64,000 bases of DNA from Verrucomicrobium sp. BvORR106 (GTDB taxonomy: Bacteria; Verrucomicrobiota; Verrucomicrobiia; Verrucomicrobiales; Verrucomicrobiaceae), in the NCBI RefSeq assembly GCF_000739655.1, contig NZ_BATR01000102.1, positions 1 to 64,000 of the forward strand. Reading direction: 5' to 3'. Below are positions 1 to 7,973 of this stretch, in pieces. The notes below the pieces were generated by a model. It ran no database searches, had not been told where the DNA came from, and worked only from the letters and a program-made list of their open reading frames with translations. Position 1 is the stretch's first letter. Every line of letters begins with the position of its first letter. The position numbers and the translations under genes were made by a program.

Positions 1-1364
1 TGGCGGGCAATCGCGCCACCCAGACACTGACGGTCACCGGACAATCCGCCCAGACCACCACCTATCACTGGGATGCGGAGAACCGCCTGGAAGGCGTGAC
101 CCTGCCCAATGCAGACGAGCACGACTATGGCTATGATTACCGGACCCGGCGCATCAGCCGGGTGGAAAACGGGATCGGCACCGCGATCGTGTTCAGCGGT
201 GGCCTGAGCGTGGCCGAGTACGAGTCCCAGGGCATTACGCCCACGGTGGAGTACCTGCGTGGCCCGGACATGGGCGGTGGCGTGGGTGGGATGATGTACA
301 GCCTGCGCAACGGCGGGACGGAGGCGAAGTATGCGATGAGCAACGGCCGTGGGGACGTCGTGGCCCAGAGCAACGACGCCGGAGCCCTGACCTGGACGGC
401 CAGCTACGAAGCGTATGGCAAACGCCCGGTGGAAACCGGGACCAACCTGGATCGGCAGCGAGCCAACACCAAGGAGGAGGACCCGACCGGATTGCTCAAC
501 GAAGGGTTCCGGTACCGAGACATCGAGACCGGCGTCTGGCTGAGCCGCGACCCGGCGGGGTTCGTGGATGGGCCGAACCTTTATGCGTACGTGCGGCAGA
601 ATCCGTGGACCGCGTGGGATCCGGAGGGGCTGGCGGAATATGACAACTCTTGGCTCCAAGTGGGTGGAATGGGCAAAGAGAATGGAAAAATCTTGCCTGT
701 CGCTGGGGCGGGCTACGCAAGCGGCCGTGGGTACGTTGATGCTTTTGGAAACAAACATCGCAGTTTCTGTATGTCGTGCCATGACAATACTCCGGAGGCG
801 CGACGAAACCTGGGTTATTCCATCGACGCCAATGCTGGTGACTGGCGTGCTTTTGGCATTGCTGCATCTCTCAACATTGCAATGTTTGCTGCTACCGAAG
901 TTGTCGCACTAAGGACTGCGGTCAGCGAGGGGAGAGCTGCTTTAACTACAACTGCGAAAGCTGCCGCAGCTGAAGCCGAGCTGACCTCAGCAAAGGCTGC
1001 AACCGAAGTAGCAAAGACGGTCCTACCAGTCGAAGCGACACCTGGCTCGACGACACAGGGCACGAGGGCGTTTTACATGGGCCAGGAAGGACGCAAGGCT
1101 GCTGAGAAGGTTGGGCATCAGGTCTTGCGGGTGTCTCCTGAATTACTTGAACAGGCCGGAAGTGATAACAATGCTGCTTTAGTGCAAGCATGTATCAATT
1201 GGGCAAAGGGTGCCTCGGGAAAGGTGCCAGTTTATGTCTCGAAAGCAGGGCAGGCAGGGAAAGCTGGAGAATATTTTTGGAAACACGAACTTCCGATCCT
1301 CTTGCAAAAGGCCAATAAAGGTGAAGTATCGATCAAATATATTTTCCCAGGGAAATCCTCATGA
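1..1364 (+). CDS. RHS repeat polymorphic toxin, C-terminal part (5' end outside window)
   Basis: The reading frame is open from the first bases, so the gene starts upstream of the window. It begins with YD/RHS repeats (YHWDAENRLEGV around 63-98) and contains the RHS-associated core (YRDIETGVWLSRDPAGF, then NLYAYVRQNPW) ending in DPEGL near 630. In this family the core builds a secreted shell and the variable tail after DPxGL is the toxin. Here the tail is about 244 residues, is visibly less GC-rich than the core, has an Ala-rich middle and a basic C-terminus, and matches no toxin fold that I can name. The stop overlaps the start of the next gene by 4 bp (ATGA), the usual toxin/immunity coupling. 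The RHS assignment is firm; the toxic activity is inferred from the architecture. Confidence 0.9.
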   Translation, partial: AGNRATQTLTVTGQSAQTTTYHWDAENRLEGVTLPNADEHDYGYDYRTRRISRVENGIGTAIVFSGGLSVAEYESQGITPTVEYLRGPDMGGGVGGMMYSLRNGGTEAKYAMSNGRGDVVAQSNDAGALTWTASYEAYGKRPVETGTNLDRQRANTKEEDPTGLLNEGFRYRDIETGVWLSRDPAGFVDGPNLYAYVRQNPWTAWDPEGLAEYDNSWLQVGGMGKENGKILPVAGAGYASGRGYVDAFGNKHRSFCMSCHDNTPEARRNLGYSIDANAGDWRAFGIAASLNIAMFAATEVVALRTAVSEGRAALTTTAKAAAAEAELTSAKAATEVAKTVLPVEATPGSTTQGTRAFYMGQEGRKAAEKVGHQVLRVSPELLEQAGSDNNAALVQACINWAKGASGKVPVYVSKAGQAGKAGEYFWKHELPILLQKANKGEVSIKYIFPGKSS

Positions 1365-1663
1365 GTTCAGAAGCGTATACCATCAAGTTTGAAGGCGACT
1401 TCAGCCTCTCGCACAGCGATCAGACGGGGGTAATCAAATTTCCATTTGATCCCGGCGAGAACTTTCCGGATGACATCACTCTCTACAGCACAGCCTTTGA
1501 CCTAAGCGGGAAAAATCGTATTGCAAAAACGCCTGAAAATATGGATCGTATTGCCACAGCTTTTCAAAGAGTGGTCTCCTATCTCAAAGAGAAGCGTCCA
1601 AATAGAAAAATAACAGTATGGGACGGATGGGACGATGAATGGCCAGAAAGTGAGAACTCGTAG
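1361..1663 (+). CDS. Candidate immunity protein for the RHS toxin tail
   Basis: A 100-residue acidic protein with no signal peptide or membrane segment, consistent with a cytoplasmic antitoxin. Its ATG overlaps the toxin stop codon by 4 bp, so the two are translationally coupled. No immunity family is recognised from sequence. The gene is AT-richer than the RHS core, as expected for an exchangeable toxin/immunity cassette. It ends in an acidic, Trp-containing segment (WDGWDDEWPE). An IS4-family end lies 24 bp after the stop. The role rests on position, size and charge, not on homology. Confidence 0.7.
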   Translation: MSSEAYTIKFEGDFSLSHSDQTGVIKFPFDPGENFPDDITLYSTAFDLSGKNRIAKTPENMDRIATAFQRVVSYLKEKRPNRKITVWDGWDDEWPESENS

Positions 1664-1697
1664 TCGACTGGGTTAACAGATGCAAATAGACAGGCTA

Positions 1698-1888
1698 GAA
1701 TGGTGCTGAGTTAAGCCGCATCCTTTTTGCGGCTCTGCCGCTGGACTCGGTGCGGCGTCTCCCTCATTTCGTGCCTGGGTTTGCTCATGAGCTGGTAGTT
1801 CTTGGGCCGTCGTTTCTTGCATCGCGGCTCCCGTCGATGCGGACTCTCCAGGAGGGGATCGTCGGCGATGCTTTGCAGCATTTCATTC
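1698..1888. mobile_element. Truncated IS4-family end (remnant)
   Basis: These 191 bp are nearly identical to the left end of the intact IS at 4711-6280, starting with GAATGGTGCTGAG against GAATGGCACTGAG. They encode antisense the last part of the same transposase. They are preceded by TAGACAGGCTA (1687-1697), the reverse complement of the 11-bp target repeat of the intact copy. The remnant is cut at 1888/1889 by the IS66 element, and the rest of this IS copy is absent. Confidence 0.85.
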
Positions 1889-1942
1889 GTAAGCGTGACG
1901 CCCAGTGCCTTATGATCTCGCTGGCATCATAGACGTCGAGGT
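1864..1942. other. Junction of IS4 remnant and IS66 left end
   Basis: The stretch holds the end of the IS4 remnant, the IS66 left terminal repeat and the short leader before tnpA. No gene is seen. The precise join (cattTCATTC then GTAAGCG) shows that the IS66 element lies inside or against the older IS4 copy. Confidence 0.6.
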
Positions 1943-2326
1943 TTGAAAGGTATGACGTCTATGACTACGACGTCATTGGTTTTGAAGCAGGGCGGGCTGG
2001 GGTGTGTGCGCACCCCGGCGGCACGACGAGAGGCATTGCTCGCGGAGTTCGCCCGCAGTGGCCTGAGCGGGGCACGCTTCGCGACCTTGGCTGGCGTGAA
2101 CTATCAAACCTTCATGGGCTGGGAGCACCAGCAAAACCGCGGGTCGGGCAAAGCAGTGTCGGCCCAGCGACCACCGCGCTTTGTCGAGGTGGAGGCTGCT
2201 CCCGTCCCGGAGCTAGCGCTGCCGCTGATCATCGAGCTGGCCGCAGGCATCACCCTGCAACTGCACCATGCCAGCCAGGTGCCCCTGGCAGGTGAACTCC
2301 TGCGCAACCTCGCCCGCCCATGTTGA
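1943..2326 (+). CDS. tnpA: IS66 accessory protein TnpA
   Basis: First gene of the IS66 element, 127 residues. The N-terminal half carries a helix-turn-helix-like segment (REALLAEFARSGLSGARFA, then GVNYQTFMGWEH) typical of IS66 OrfA. The function is accessory to transposition and not catalytic. The stop overlaps the ancestral start of tnpB (ATG at 2320). The start could also be the internal ATG a few codons downstream. This gene looks intact, but the element around it is not. Confidence 0.8.
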   Translation: MKGMTSMTTTSLVLKQGGLGCVRTPAARREALLAEFARSGLSGARFATLAGVNYQTFMGWEHQQNRGSGKAVSAQRPPRFVEVEAAPVPELALPLIIELAAGITLQLHHASQVPLAGELLRNLARPC

Positions 2327-2688
2327 GCTTCACCGGTGGTCTCAAGATCTTCGTGGCCCTCTAACCCTGCGATATGCGCAAGGGCTTTGGCAGTCTCTGT
2401 GGGGCGGTTTATGACCAGCTCAAAGAAGACGTGCGCAACGGGGCGCTCTATGTCTTTGCCAACAAGCGGCGCACCCGGCTCAAGATCCTCTACTGCGATG
2501 GCACCGGGATGTGGTTGCTAACCAAGCGGCTGGACGCGGGTACGTTCTTCTGGCCACGCTCCTCCCAGGCGGGCCAGACCAAGATGTCCCTCACCCCGGA
2601 GATCTTTGCGCTGCTGACCGACGGCATCGACCTCCATCAGGCCACGATGCGACCGTGGTATGAGCGACCTCCGGCGGGGCCGGTGTAA
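2320..2688 (+). pseudogene. tnpB: IS66 TnpB with premature stop
   Basis: The ancestral frame starts at ATG 2320, overlapping tnpA, and reads MLSFTGGLKIFVAL before a TAA at 2362-2364. The same frame continues with PCDMRKGFGSL and runs to 2688. IS66 TnpB proteins normally read through here without a break (usually Glu before PCDMRKG), so the TAA is a nonsense mutation. Translation could restart at ATG 2374 and give a 104-residue protein lacking the N-terminus. The remainder has the family motifs (RRTRLKILYCDGTG, GMWLLTKRL). Confidence 0.8.
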
Positions 2689-2729
2689 AAAGGAAACAAC
2701 TTTCCTTGCCACCAGCATGAGGACTCATC

Positions 2730-4276
2730 ATGATGGTGTCCACCATGATGAGTCCCCGCGAAGCCCAGCTGACCCAGGAGGTCGAGGCGCTTCGTCAGGA
2801 AAACAAGCTGCTGCGCGACAAGGTCGACGCCCTCATCAAGCGGCTCTTTGGGGCCAGTAGCGAGAAGCTCGACGCCAATCAGCTGCTGTCGCTGCTGCAG
2901 GGGGATGACGGGCCAAAAAAAGCCGAAGCCTCCAGCGCAAGTTGCGCCGCCCTGGAGGCTGAACTGGCCAAACCCGCACCGGGCCAGCCCAAGCCCGACA
3001 AGCAGCGTCGGGCATCCCAACCCCGTGTACCCGAACATCTGCCCGCCGTGGAAGAGGTGGTGGATCCTATAGAGGTCACCAACAACCCGCAGGACTGGCG
3101 CTGCATCGGTCAGGAGGTCACCGAGCTGCTGGACTTTGAGCCGGGCCGGTTCCTGCGTCGCCTGTTGATCCGCCGCAAGTATGTCCATCGTGATGCCAGT
3201 CATGAACCTCCCGTAATCGCTCCGCTCAACACGCTTCAGGAGCGCAGCATCGCGGCTCCTGAATTGCTGGCCCAGATCATCATCGCCAAGTACTGCGACC
3301 ACCTGCCGTTGTTCCGCCAGGAGCGCATCTACGCCACGCGCCATGGTGTGGAGCTGCCCCGCCAGAGTCTGTGCCGTTGGCTGAAGCTGGCGGTGGAGTG
3401 GTTGCAACCGGTCTATGAGCAGATCAAGGCGGAGGTGCTGGCCGCCGGTTACGTCCAGATGGACGAGACGCACATTGACTACCTGAGCCCCGGGCATGGT
3501 CAGACCAAGACCGCCCAGCTATGGGTCTGTGGCAATCCGCACGGCGGGGTGTTTTACACCTGGCAGCTGGGCCGGGGAGCTGACTGTGTCGCCAATATCT
3601 TGCCGGTGGACTTTGACGGGCCGTGCAAAGCGATGGTTATGCCGCCTACAGTAGCCATGTGGCGCAGAGCGAAGTTGCCATCACCCTGCTGGGGTGTTGG
3701 GCGCATGCCCGGCGTTACTTTGTGGAGGCCAAGGATGAAGCGCCGCAATATGCGGGGCTGATCCTGCTACAGATCCGTCATCTTTACGCCGTTGAAGCCC
3801 GACTGCGAAAGCAGCGAGCCGGGCTTGGCCTGTGTGAGGTGGTGCGCCAGCAGGAGTCTGTGCCCATCTTGGAACGTCTCCACAGGATGATTGAGGTCAT
3901 GAGCCGAAAGGCGCGCTTTACCCCCAAGAGCGCGATGGGGCAGGCATTGACTTATGCACTCAACCAGTGGGAGCGCCTGGTGGTGTATGTGGAGGATGGC
4001 CGGCTGCAGATCGACAACAACCGCATCGAGAACGCGATGCGGCCTGCGGCATTGGGGCGCAAGAACTGGCAGTTCATTGGGGAGGCCGGGGCGGGGCACC
4101 TCACGGCAGTGTGCCTGACGATCATCGAGAACTGTCGCAGGTGGGGGCTCAATCCATTTGAGTACCTTCGCGACCTGCTGAGCCGGATGCCAACGATGAC
4201 CAACCGCCAGATCAAGGACGTGACACCGGCGGCCGTGGCTAGGATGCTGGCCTGGCAACGGCCCCAGGCCGCCTGA
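2730..4276 (+). pseudogene. tnpC: IS66 transposase TnpC, frameshifted
   Basis: The large IS66 DDE transposase is in two frames. The first part (from 2730) has the N-terminal coiled coil (EVEALRQENKLLRDKV), the first catalytic Asp in QMDETHIDYL, and runs to VDFDG. The second part resumes at about 3619 with VQSDGYAAY (second Asp), CWAHARRYF, and the catalytic Glu in NNRIENAMR. Adding one base near 3618-3620 (GAC GGN GCC GTG) restores one continuous protein of about 515 residues. This single-base loss, with the tnpB stop, makes autonomous transposition unlikely. Confidence 0.85.
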
Positions 4277-4325
4277 CCCCTAGGGACGTCAAGTGTTAAA
4301 AGACGGAACCGTCGGTGACGCTTAC

Positions 4326-4379
4326 GAAAAATATGAGCGAAGGAAAAAATCTTGTGATAGAGGTAAACTTCTAAAATGA
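4326..4379 (+). pseudogene. 3' remnant of a displaced toxin tail
   Basis: Directly after the IS66 right end, one frame (EKYERRKKSCDRGKLLK) stays open and stops at TGA 4377-4379, overlapping the next start by 4 bp. This is the same ATGA junction seen between the intact RHS toxin and its immunity gene. A second frame (ending NLVIEVNF, TAA 4372-4374) is an alternative. Only the last 17 or so codons survive; the IS66 insertion removed the rest. The interpretation is inferred from arrangement. Confidence 0.4.
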
Positions 4380-4654
4380 ATATTTCAGATTACGTTGTCG
4401 AGTTTGGATCCGATGCTTGGACAATTGACTATAAAGATGCTTCGGGGAATTACACTTTTGTCTTTGATTGCGACATCGATGAGTTTGCCTTAAACGGTGC
4501 TACAAAACGATTAATCTTGCAATCTGGTCCTCCGCTCAAAAACATGGCACTGTGGAATTGCAGTACTCAGGCCGATCAAGCATATTCAGCGATGATATTA
4601 GATAGAAATAAGAAATATCTCGAATCTTTGGGGTATGAAGTGGAACTAGCGTAG
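4376..4654 (+). CDS. Candidate orphan immunity protein
   Basis: A 92-residue acidic protein with no signal peptide or membrane helix. Its base composition is clearly AT-richer than the flanking IS genes. It begins with MNISDYVVEFGSDAWTIDY and has two Cys (FDCDIDEF, LWNCSTQ). It follows the remnant of a toxin tail with a 4-bp overlap, as expected for an immunity gene left behind after its toxin was displaced. No family is recognised. An IS4-family element begins 56 bp after its stop, within a palindromic target. Confidence 0.6.
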   Translation: MNISDYVVEFGSDAWTIDYKDASGNYTFVFDCDIDEFALNGATKRLILQSGPPLKNMALWNCSTQADQAYSAMILDRNKKYLESLGYEVELA

Positions 4655-4694
4655 GTATTTTCGGCAATTGTGGACGATATGTATCTATGCCAGT

Positions 4695-4710
4695 ACAAAT
4701 AGCCTGTCTA
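4695..4710. repeat. IS4 target: left half of palindrome plus 11-bp duplication
   Basis: ACAAATAG followed by the direct repeat TAGCCTGTCTA (4700-4710). The same 11 bp occur on the other side of the IS at 6281-6291 and continue into TTTGT. Without the IS the site reads ACAAATAG-CCTGT-CTATTTGT, a perfect inverted repeat with a 5-bp centre. Confidence 0.85.
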
Positions 4711-6280
4711 GAATGGCACTGAGTTAAGCCGCATCCTTTTTGCGGCTCTGCCGCTGGGCTCGGTGCGGCGTCTCGCTCATTTCGTGCCTGGGTTTGCTCA
4801 TGAGTTGGTAGTTCTTGGGCCGTCGTTTCTTGCATCGCGGCTCCCGTCGATGCGGTCTCTCCAGGAAGGGATCGTCAGCGATGCTTTGCAGCATTTCAGT
4901 CAGCCTCATCCGCGATTGGCGGGCACTGGAGGCGCTCCACAGGCACCATTGCCACTGATCGAGCCGGTCCCTGCTTCCTTTGAAGCTCAACACCCCGCTG
5001 GAGCCCAGTTCGCGCAGAGGCTGGGCTCGCGCCATCATCAGCCGGACCACATTGTAAGCAATCATGTGCATGAGCAACTCGCGGGCCACCATGTGAGGGC
5101 TGCGCGTGCGCAGCATGTCCATGCCCATCGTGGTCTTGATGTCCGCAAAGAACAGCTCTACTTGCCAGCGCCGCAGATAAAGACTGGCAATGGCTGATGA
5201 ACTCCATTGCCCGGCATCCAAGAGGGTGCTCACCCGCCAGATCTGGCGGGTGCGATGAGCTTTGATGGAGACATCAAAACGGGTCACTCGCACTTCCAGT
5301 TGAGGAGGGAGGTCTTTGAAGTGAACCGTCGCAGCGCTCTTGCCGATCCGTTGAGGTTTGGACCAGCGTTGGACGGAGTCGCTCTTGCCCAGGCGTCGCC
5401 CCTTGCGCAGATCACACTGGCGCGAATGATGCATACGCATGACCACATCAATGCCCCGTTGCTTGAGGACGGCGATGAATGCGTAAGAGCAGAAGCCCCG
5501 GTCAGCCACCAGGATATCCCCGGCACGCAGGTGCTTGAGCAACCGCCAGGCCATGGTTGAATCATGAATGCGCCGGCCCCTTTTGACGGTGGCCAGCCAG
5601 GCGCCGGTACTCAGATCAAAGAGACCCACCAGCTTCATGAGAGGAAAGCCGCAGCCAGGCTTCTGACTGGGGCCATAGGCATAGGCCTCACGATTGGCGG
5701 GAGTATCGGGCAGGGTGATGCCCGTACCGTCCATGACAACGATGCGGCGCGGGTCCTTTGAGCCGGAGGAACCGGCGCAAAGACGTCGAGCCAGCTCCCG
5801 CGAGGCTCGAACCAGAAGCTTGATGGGCAAGCGAGCTCTGGCCCGGCAATAGGCGGCGGTGTCCTCTTCGGGAAGTTCCTGCCGATGGCTGCACATCAAA
5901 GACTTGAGGCGGCAGACGGCGCGAAGGCAGGAGCCGCCGGGATCAAGCACCTGGCTGAGGAATGCCCAGAAGGTGACGGACAAAGTATAAATGCGCTCCC
6001 TGCTGTTGTCGCCTTCCTTTGGTTTGAAGGAGGCGATCAAGCCCGGGAGCCAGTCGCCCAAGAGTACACCCAGCTGGCGTAGACAGAGGGCATCAACCTT
6101 GGATCTGGACTGGCTGAGCGGGGAGCTGTGCCGGGAGGGGGCGCGGCCAAAGAGGATGCGGGAGACGCCGGGAAAGAAGGGGGTTGACGGGCGCATTCGC
6201 AGTAATACATCGAACCGCTCGATCTTCAACGTTCGTGTCGAACTAAAACACCCCAAATATCCCTAAAGTCAGTGCCATTC
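4711..6280 (-). mobile_element. Intact IS4-family insertion sequence, 1570 bp
   Basis: The terminal inverted repeats begin GAATGGCACTGA at both ends (12 perfect bases, then imperfect). The element is flanked by an 11-bp direct repeat, TAGCCTGTCTA, at 4700-4710 and 6281-6291, within the 10-13 bp usual for IS4-family elements. It carries a single full-length transposase gene on the minus strand. Related ends occur at 1698 and 6785 in the same window. Confidence 0.9.
4724..6256 (-). CDS. IS4-family DDE transposase
   Basis: A 510-residue transposase that fills the IS. Catalytic residues can be placed: Asp176 in VVMDGTG, Asp252 in ILVADRGF, and the IS4 signature Y-(2)-R-(3)-E-(6)-K as Y360, R363, E367 and K374 (YLRRWQVELFFADIK). 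The C-terminus is very basic (RREPRCKKRRPKNY, QRQSRKKDAA). No frameshift or stop interrupts it, so the element may be active. Remnants of near-identical ends nearby suggest repeated activity at this locus. Confidence 0.93.
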   Translation of the reverse strand: MGCFSSTRTLKIERFDVLLRMRPSTPFFPGVSRILFGRAPSRHSSPLSQSRSKVDALCLRQLGVLLGDWLPGLIASFKPKEGDNSRERIYTLSVTFWAFLSQVLDPGGSCLRAVCRLKSLMCSHRQELPEEDTAAYCRARARLPIKLLVRASRELARRLCAGSSGSKDPRRIVVMDGTGITLPDTPANREAYAYGPSQKPGCGFPLMKLVGLFDLSTGAWLATVKRGRRIHDSTMAWRLLKHLRAGDILVADRGFCSYAFIAVLKQRGIDVVMRMHHSRQCDLRKGRRLGKSDSVQRWSKPQRIGKSAATVHFKDLPPQLEVRVTRFDVSIKAHRTRQIWRVSTLLDAGQWSSSAIASLYLRRWQVELFFADIKTTMGMDMLRTRSPHMVARELLMHMIAYNVVRLMMARAQPLRELGSSGVLSFKGSRDRLDQWQWCLWSASSARQSRMRLTEMLQSIADDPFLERPHRREPRCKKRRPKNYQLMSKPRHEMSETPHRAQRQSRKKDAA

Positions 6281-6298
6281 TAGCCTGTCTATTTGTGA
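6281..6298. repeat. IS4 target: 11-bp duplication plus right half of palindrome
   Basis: TAGCCTGTCTA (6281-6291) followed by TTTGT completes the inverted repeat begun by ACAAATAG at 4695. The next displaced-toxin fragment opens directly out of this site. Confidence 0.8.
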
Positions 6299-6447
6299 GA
6301 AAGACAATCACCGATGATATTCCTGATGTGCTGATTCAGGGCAAACAGGGCCAGTGGTCTCGTATGGAAAAGCCACTCATTGACTACAACAAGCACCTGT
6401 TGCAGAAAACAACCTGCGGTAGCAAGTCCGACTTTGGTCCCAAATAA
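6295..6447 (+). pseudogene. Displaced toxin C-terminal fragment
   Basis: From GTG 6295 (or simply from the IS junction) a frame encodes about 50 residues: RKTITDDIPDVLIQGKQG, then WSRMEKPLIDYNKHLLQK and KSDFGPK, ending at TAA 6445. It lies 2 bp upstream of the next small gene. It looks like the tail of an RHS-type effector without its core and most of its toxic domain, left by recombination or by the IS insertion. It is too short to name a fold. It could be a short real gene, but the IS boundary at its start argues against that. Confidence 0.5.
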
Positions 6448-6449
6448 CC

Positions 6450-6752
6450 ATGAATCTTGAAAAGGCATTCGAATTGGTGAACAATCTAGACTATAAGGAG
6501 TCACATCGGCGGTTTGCGCCTCAGCATGGTTTATTGCTGTTTGACAGCAGCGGTGAAGTGGTCAGCATATACCGATTCAAGACGACCCCACACGAGGCAG
6601 AGCACATCGAGGCCCTGGCAAAGCATCCAAGATGTCTTCAGATTTCAACTATGCCAAATTGGTTTGCGACGCCAGCCGAATTGAAGGCCAGGATAGATGG
6701 AGATCTTTGGTTGTTCTCTCATATGAAGCCTCGACCGCCGGCTGATGCATGA
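6450..6752 (+). CDS. Candidate orphan immunity protein
   Basis: A 100-residue soluble protein starting MNLEKAFELVNNLDYKE, with no signal peptide or membrane segment. The ATG follows the stop of a toxin-tail fragment by 2 bp, which suggests coupling. The protein is of mixed alpha/beta type by eye, with a middle segment GLLLFDSSGEVVSIYRF. No family is recognised. As with the two other small genes in the island, its stop is followed within about 20 bp by an IS4-type end. The role is inferred from arrangement. Confidence 0.6.
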   Translation: MNLEKAFELVNNLDYKESHRRFAPQHGLLLFDSSGEVVSIYRFKTTPHEAEHIEALAKHPRCLQISTMPNWFATPAELKARIDGDLWLFSHMKPRPPADA

Positions 6753-6768
6753 GTCCTAATATGCAAGT

Positions 6769-6803
6769 ACAAATAGGCAGGCTAGAGTGGAACTGACTTA
6801 AGC
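6769..6803. repeat. Degenerate IS4-family end with target site
   Basis: ACAAATAG is followed by TAGGCAGGCTA-type target sequence (6774-6784) and GAGTGGAACTGACTTAAGC, a diverged form of the IS4 terminal repeat (GAATGGCACTGAGTTAAGC). No transposase sequence follows. It is the third occurrence of this junction after an immunity-type gene. Confidence 0.7.
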
Positions 6804-6919
6804 TGCTGCGGATTCAACTTCAAAGCGCAATGGGGACGGCGACAACATCTGTTGCCAGTTTGAGGGGATCTATCGCAAATGTTCGATATCGTGGCATGGC
6901 GCCCCCCCACATCTTTGCG

Positions 6920-7006
6920 ATCCGATGGTTTCGGTTGTCGTACTACCACTGCATTTCTCGGGTGGTGGAGAGGCAGTTGGCGGTTGGGCCGGAGGAATGC
7001 CAGAAG
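6920..7006 (+). pseudogene. Scrap of REP-associated (Y1/IS200-like) transposase
   Basis: One frame reads WFRLSYYHCISRVVERQL followed by AVGPEECQK. The segment YHCISRVV(E/D)R is characteristic of the N-terminus of Y1/RAYT transposases, which are common in this phylum; normally about 200 or more residues would follow. Similarity is lost after about 30 residues. The assignment rests on a short motif only, but REP-like palindromes nearby agree with it. Confidence 0.4.
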
Positions 7007-7384
7007 ACAGGCTATTCCGGCGGCTGCTTGAAGATCGAGCGGATGCCTTGTCTCAATGAAAATGATCTAGACGATTCAGGCGGTCCGCCTTCTCGAATGC
7101 AAAGAGGGGGCGGTGTGAGACGTGTTTGCGCTGGGTGGAGGTCCTAGAAGGTAAACGTGTGATGAGGGAGGCTTCGATACATCGTGAAGTCGGCTTTTGC
7201 TGCGACCGCGTTGCGGTCGGTTGATGCTTTTCCAATCGGAGCTAGTGGTTGTCAGGCTCCCGCGACCTCCGATTGCCTTCCGGGATGTCTTCGGCATGGG
7301 CGAGGTGCGAAAGACCGCAGTGAGTTCATCAGGCCCGAATAATCATTCCACAGGGCGTTGGCCGAACTTGCTTAGTCAAGGATG

Positions 7385-7428
7385 GGTGGTTTGTGCTTGC
7401 ACAACCGCCGAGGGGAAGCGGAGCGATG
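7385..7428. repeat. REP-like palindrome
   Basis: GGTGGTTTGTGC-TT-GCACAACCGCC forms a stem, followed by GAGGGGAAGCGGAGCG. A second copy with the same order (GGCGGTTTGTGC-CTTAA-GCACAACCGCC, then GATGGTAAGCGAAGCG) lies at 32501-32551. Confidence 0.65.
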
Positions 7429-7523
7429 GGCCGGCGAATTCACTTCGATGTGGAGGCGTTGATGGCGGTGGGGAGGGAAGCGATGGGAGCGGCTTCCACA
7501 CCTGATGTTCGTGGTGTAACCTA

Positions 7524-7591
7524 CCCAGGGTTGACTCGCTTAGGGCTCGTTCAACCACTGGGCTGTGTTAGACATCGCCTTCAGCGATGAG
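7524..7591. repeat. Two-hairpin intergenic element, copy 1
   Basis: The outer stem pairs CCCAGGGTTGA with TCAACCACTGGG around the conserved GACTCGCTTAGGGCTCGT. It is followed by GGGCTGTGTTAGA and a second hairpin, CATCGC-CTTCA-GCGATG. Copies at 7728 and 61032 keep the order and pairing with different bases. Confidence 0.7.
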
Positions 7592-7727
7592 CTTCGGATG
7601 AAGAGAAGGCGGCGAAACGGGAATTACCTGAAATCAACGGGCGAGGTTGATTCTGCCAAGGAACCTCAGGCACGAAAGGCCTCAGACCGCCACAACTCCT
7701 GCGGAGTAGAAACTTCCAACATCCGGA

Positions 7728-7789
7728 CCCAACGTAGACTCGCTGGAAGCTCGTCAACGTTGGGCTTGTAGCCACATCCTCTTCGAGGA
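7728..7789. repeat. Two-hairpin intergenic element, copy 2
   Basis: The outer stem pairs CCCAACG with CGTTGGG around GTAGACTCGCTGGAAGCTCG. The second hairpin is TCCTC-TTC-GAGGA. Both stems differ from the other copies by compensating changes. Confidence 0.7.
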
Positions 7790-7922
7790 AAAACTTCAAC
7801 TGAGCGCGTGGAATTCATCGGTTGCTCGGCGGCCACCCCAAATGCTGGGCGGCAGGTCAGTGCGCCCCACGTCTTAGGTCTTCTGTCTCCCGCTCTTTCA
7901 TCTCCCGAAACGCGGGCACAAA

Positions 7923-7973
7923 AAACCCTCCGTGAAGAGGCGCTGTTGCCAGCGGCTGGATCACGGAGGGTTT
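7923..7973 (-). terminator. Rho-independent-type terminator of urtA
   Basis: AAACCCTCCGTGA (7923-7935) pairs perfectly with TCACGGAGGGTTT (7961-7973), with a smaller CGCTG/CAGCG stem inside. Read on the minus strand, the hairpin is followed by a T run (complement of 7920-7925). It lies just after the urtA stop. Confidence 0.75.

Larger units (their letters stand above)
1889..4325 (+). mobile_element. IS66-family element, decayed
   Basis: The ends are inverted: GTAAGCGTGACG at 1889 and, reversed, GTAAGCGTCACC ending at 4325. GTAAGCG is typical of IS66 termini. The three-gene order tnpA, tnpB, tnpC is complete, but tnpB has an internal stop and tnpC a frameshift. IS66 elements normally leave an 8-bp target duplication; the flanks here (tttcattc and gaaaaata) do not match, so the element has probably taken part in a deletion or recombination. 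It sits between an IS4 remnant and the tail of a toxin gene. Confidence 0.85.

Noticed and set aside
6830-7147. 105-codon plus-strand frame as a real gene
   Set aside because: Only about 30 residues resemble a Y1 transposase; the rest has no protein character and runs into repeats.
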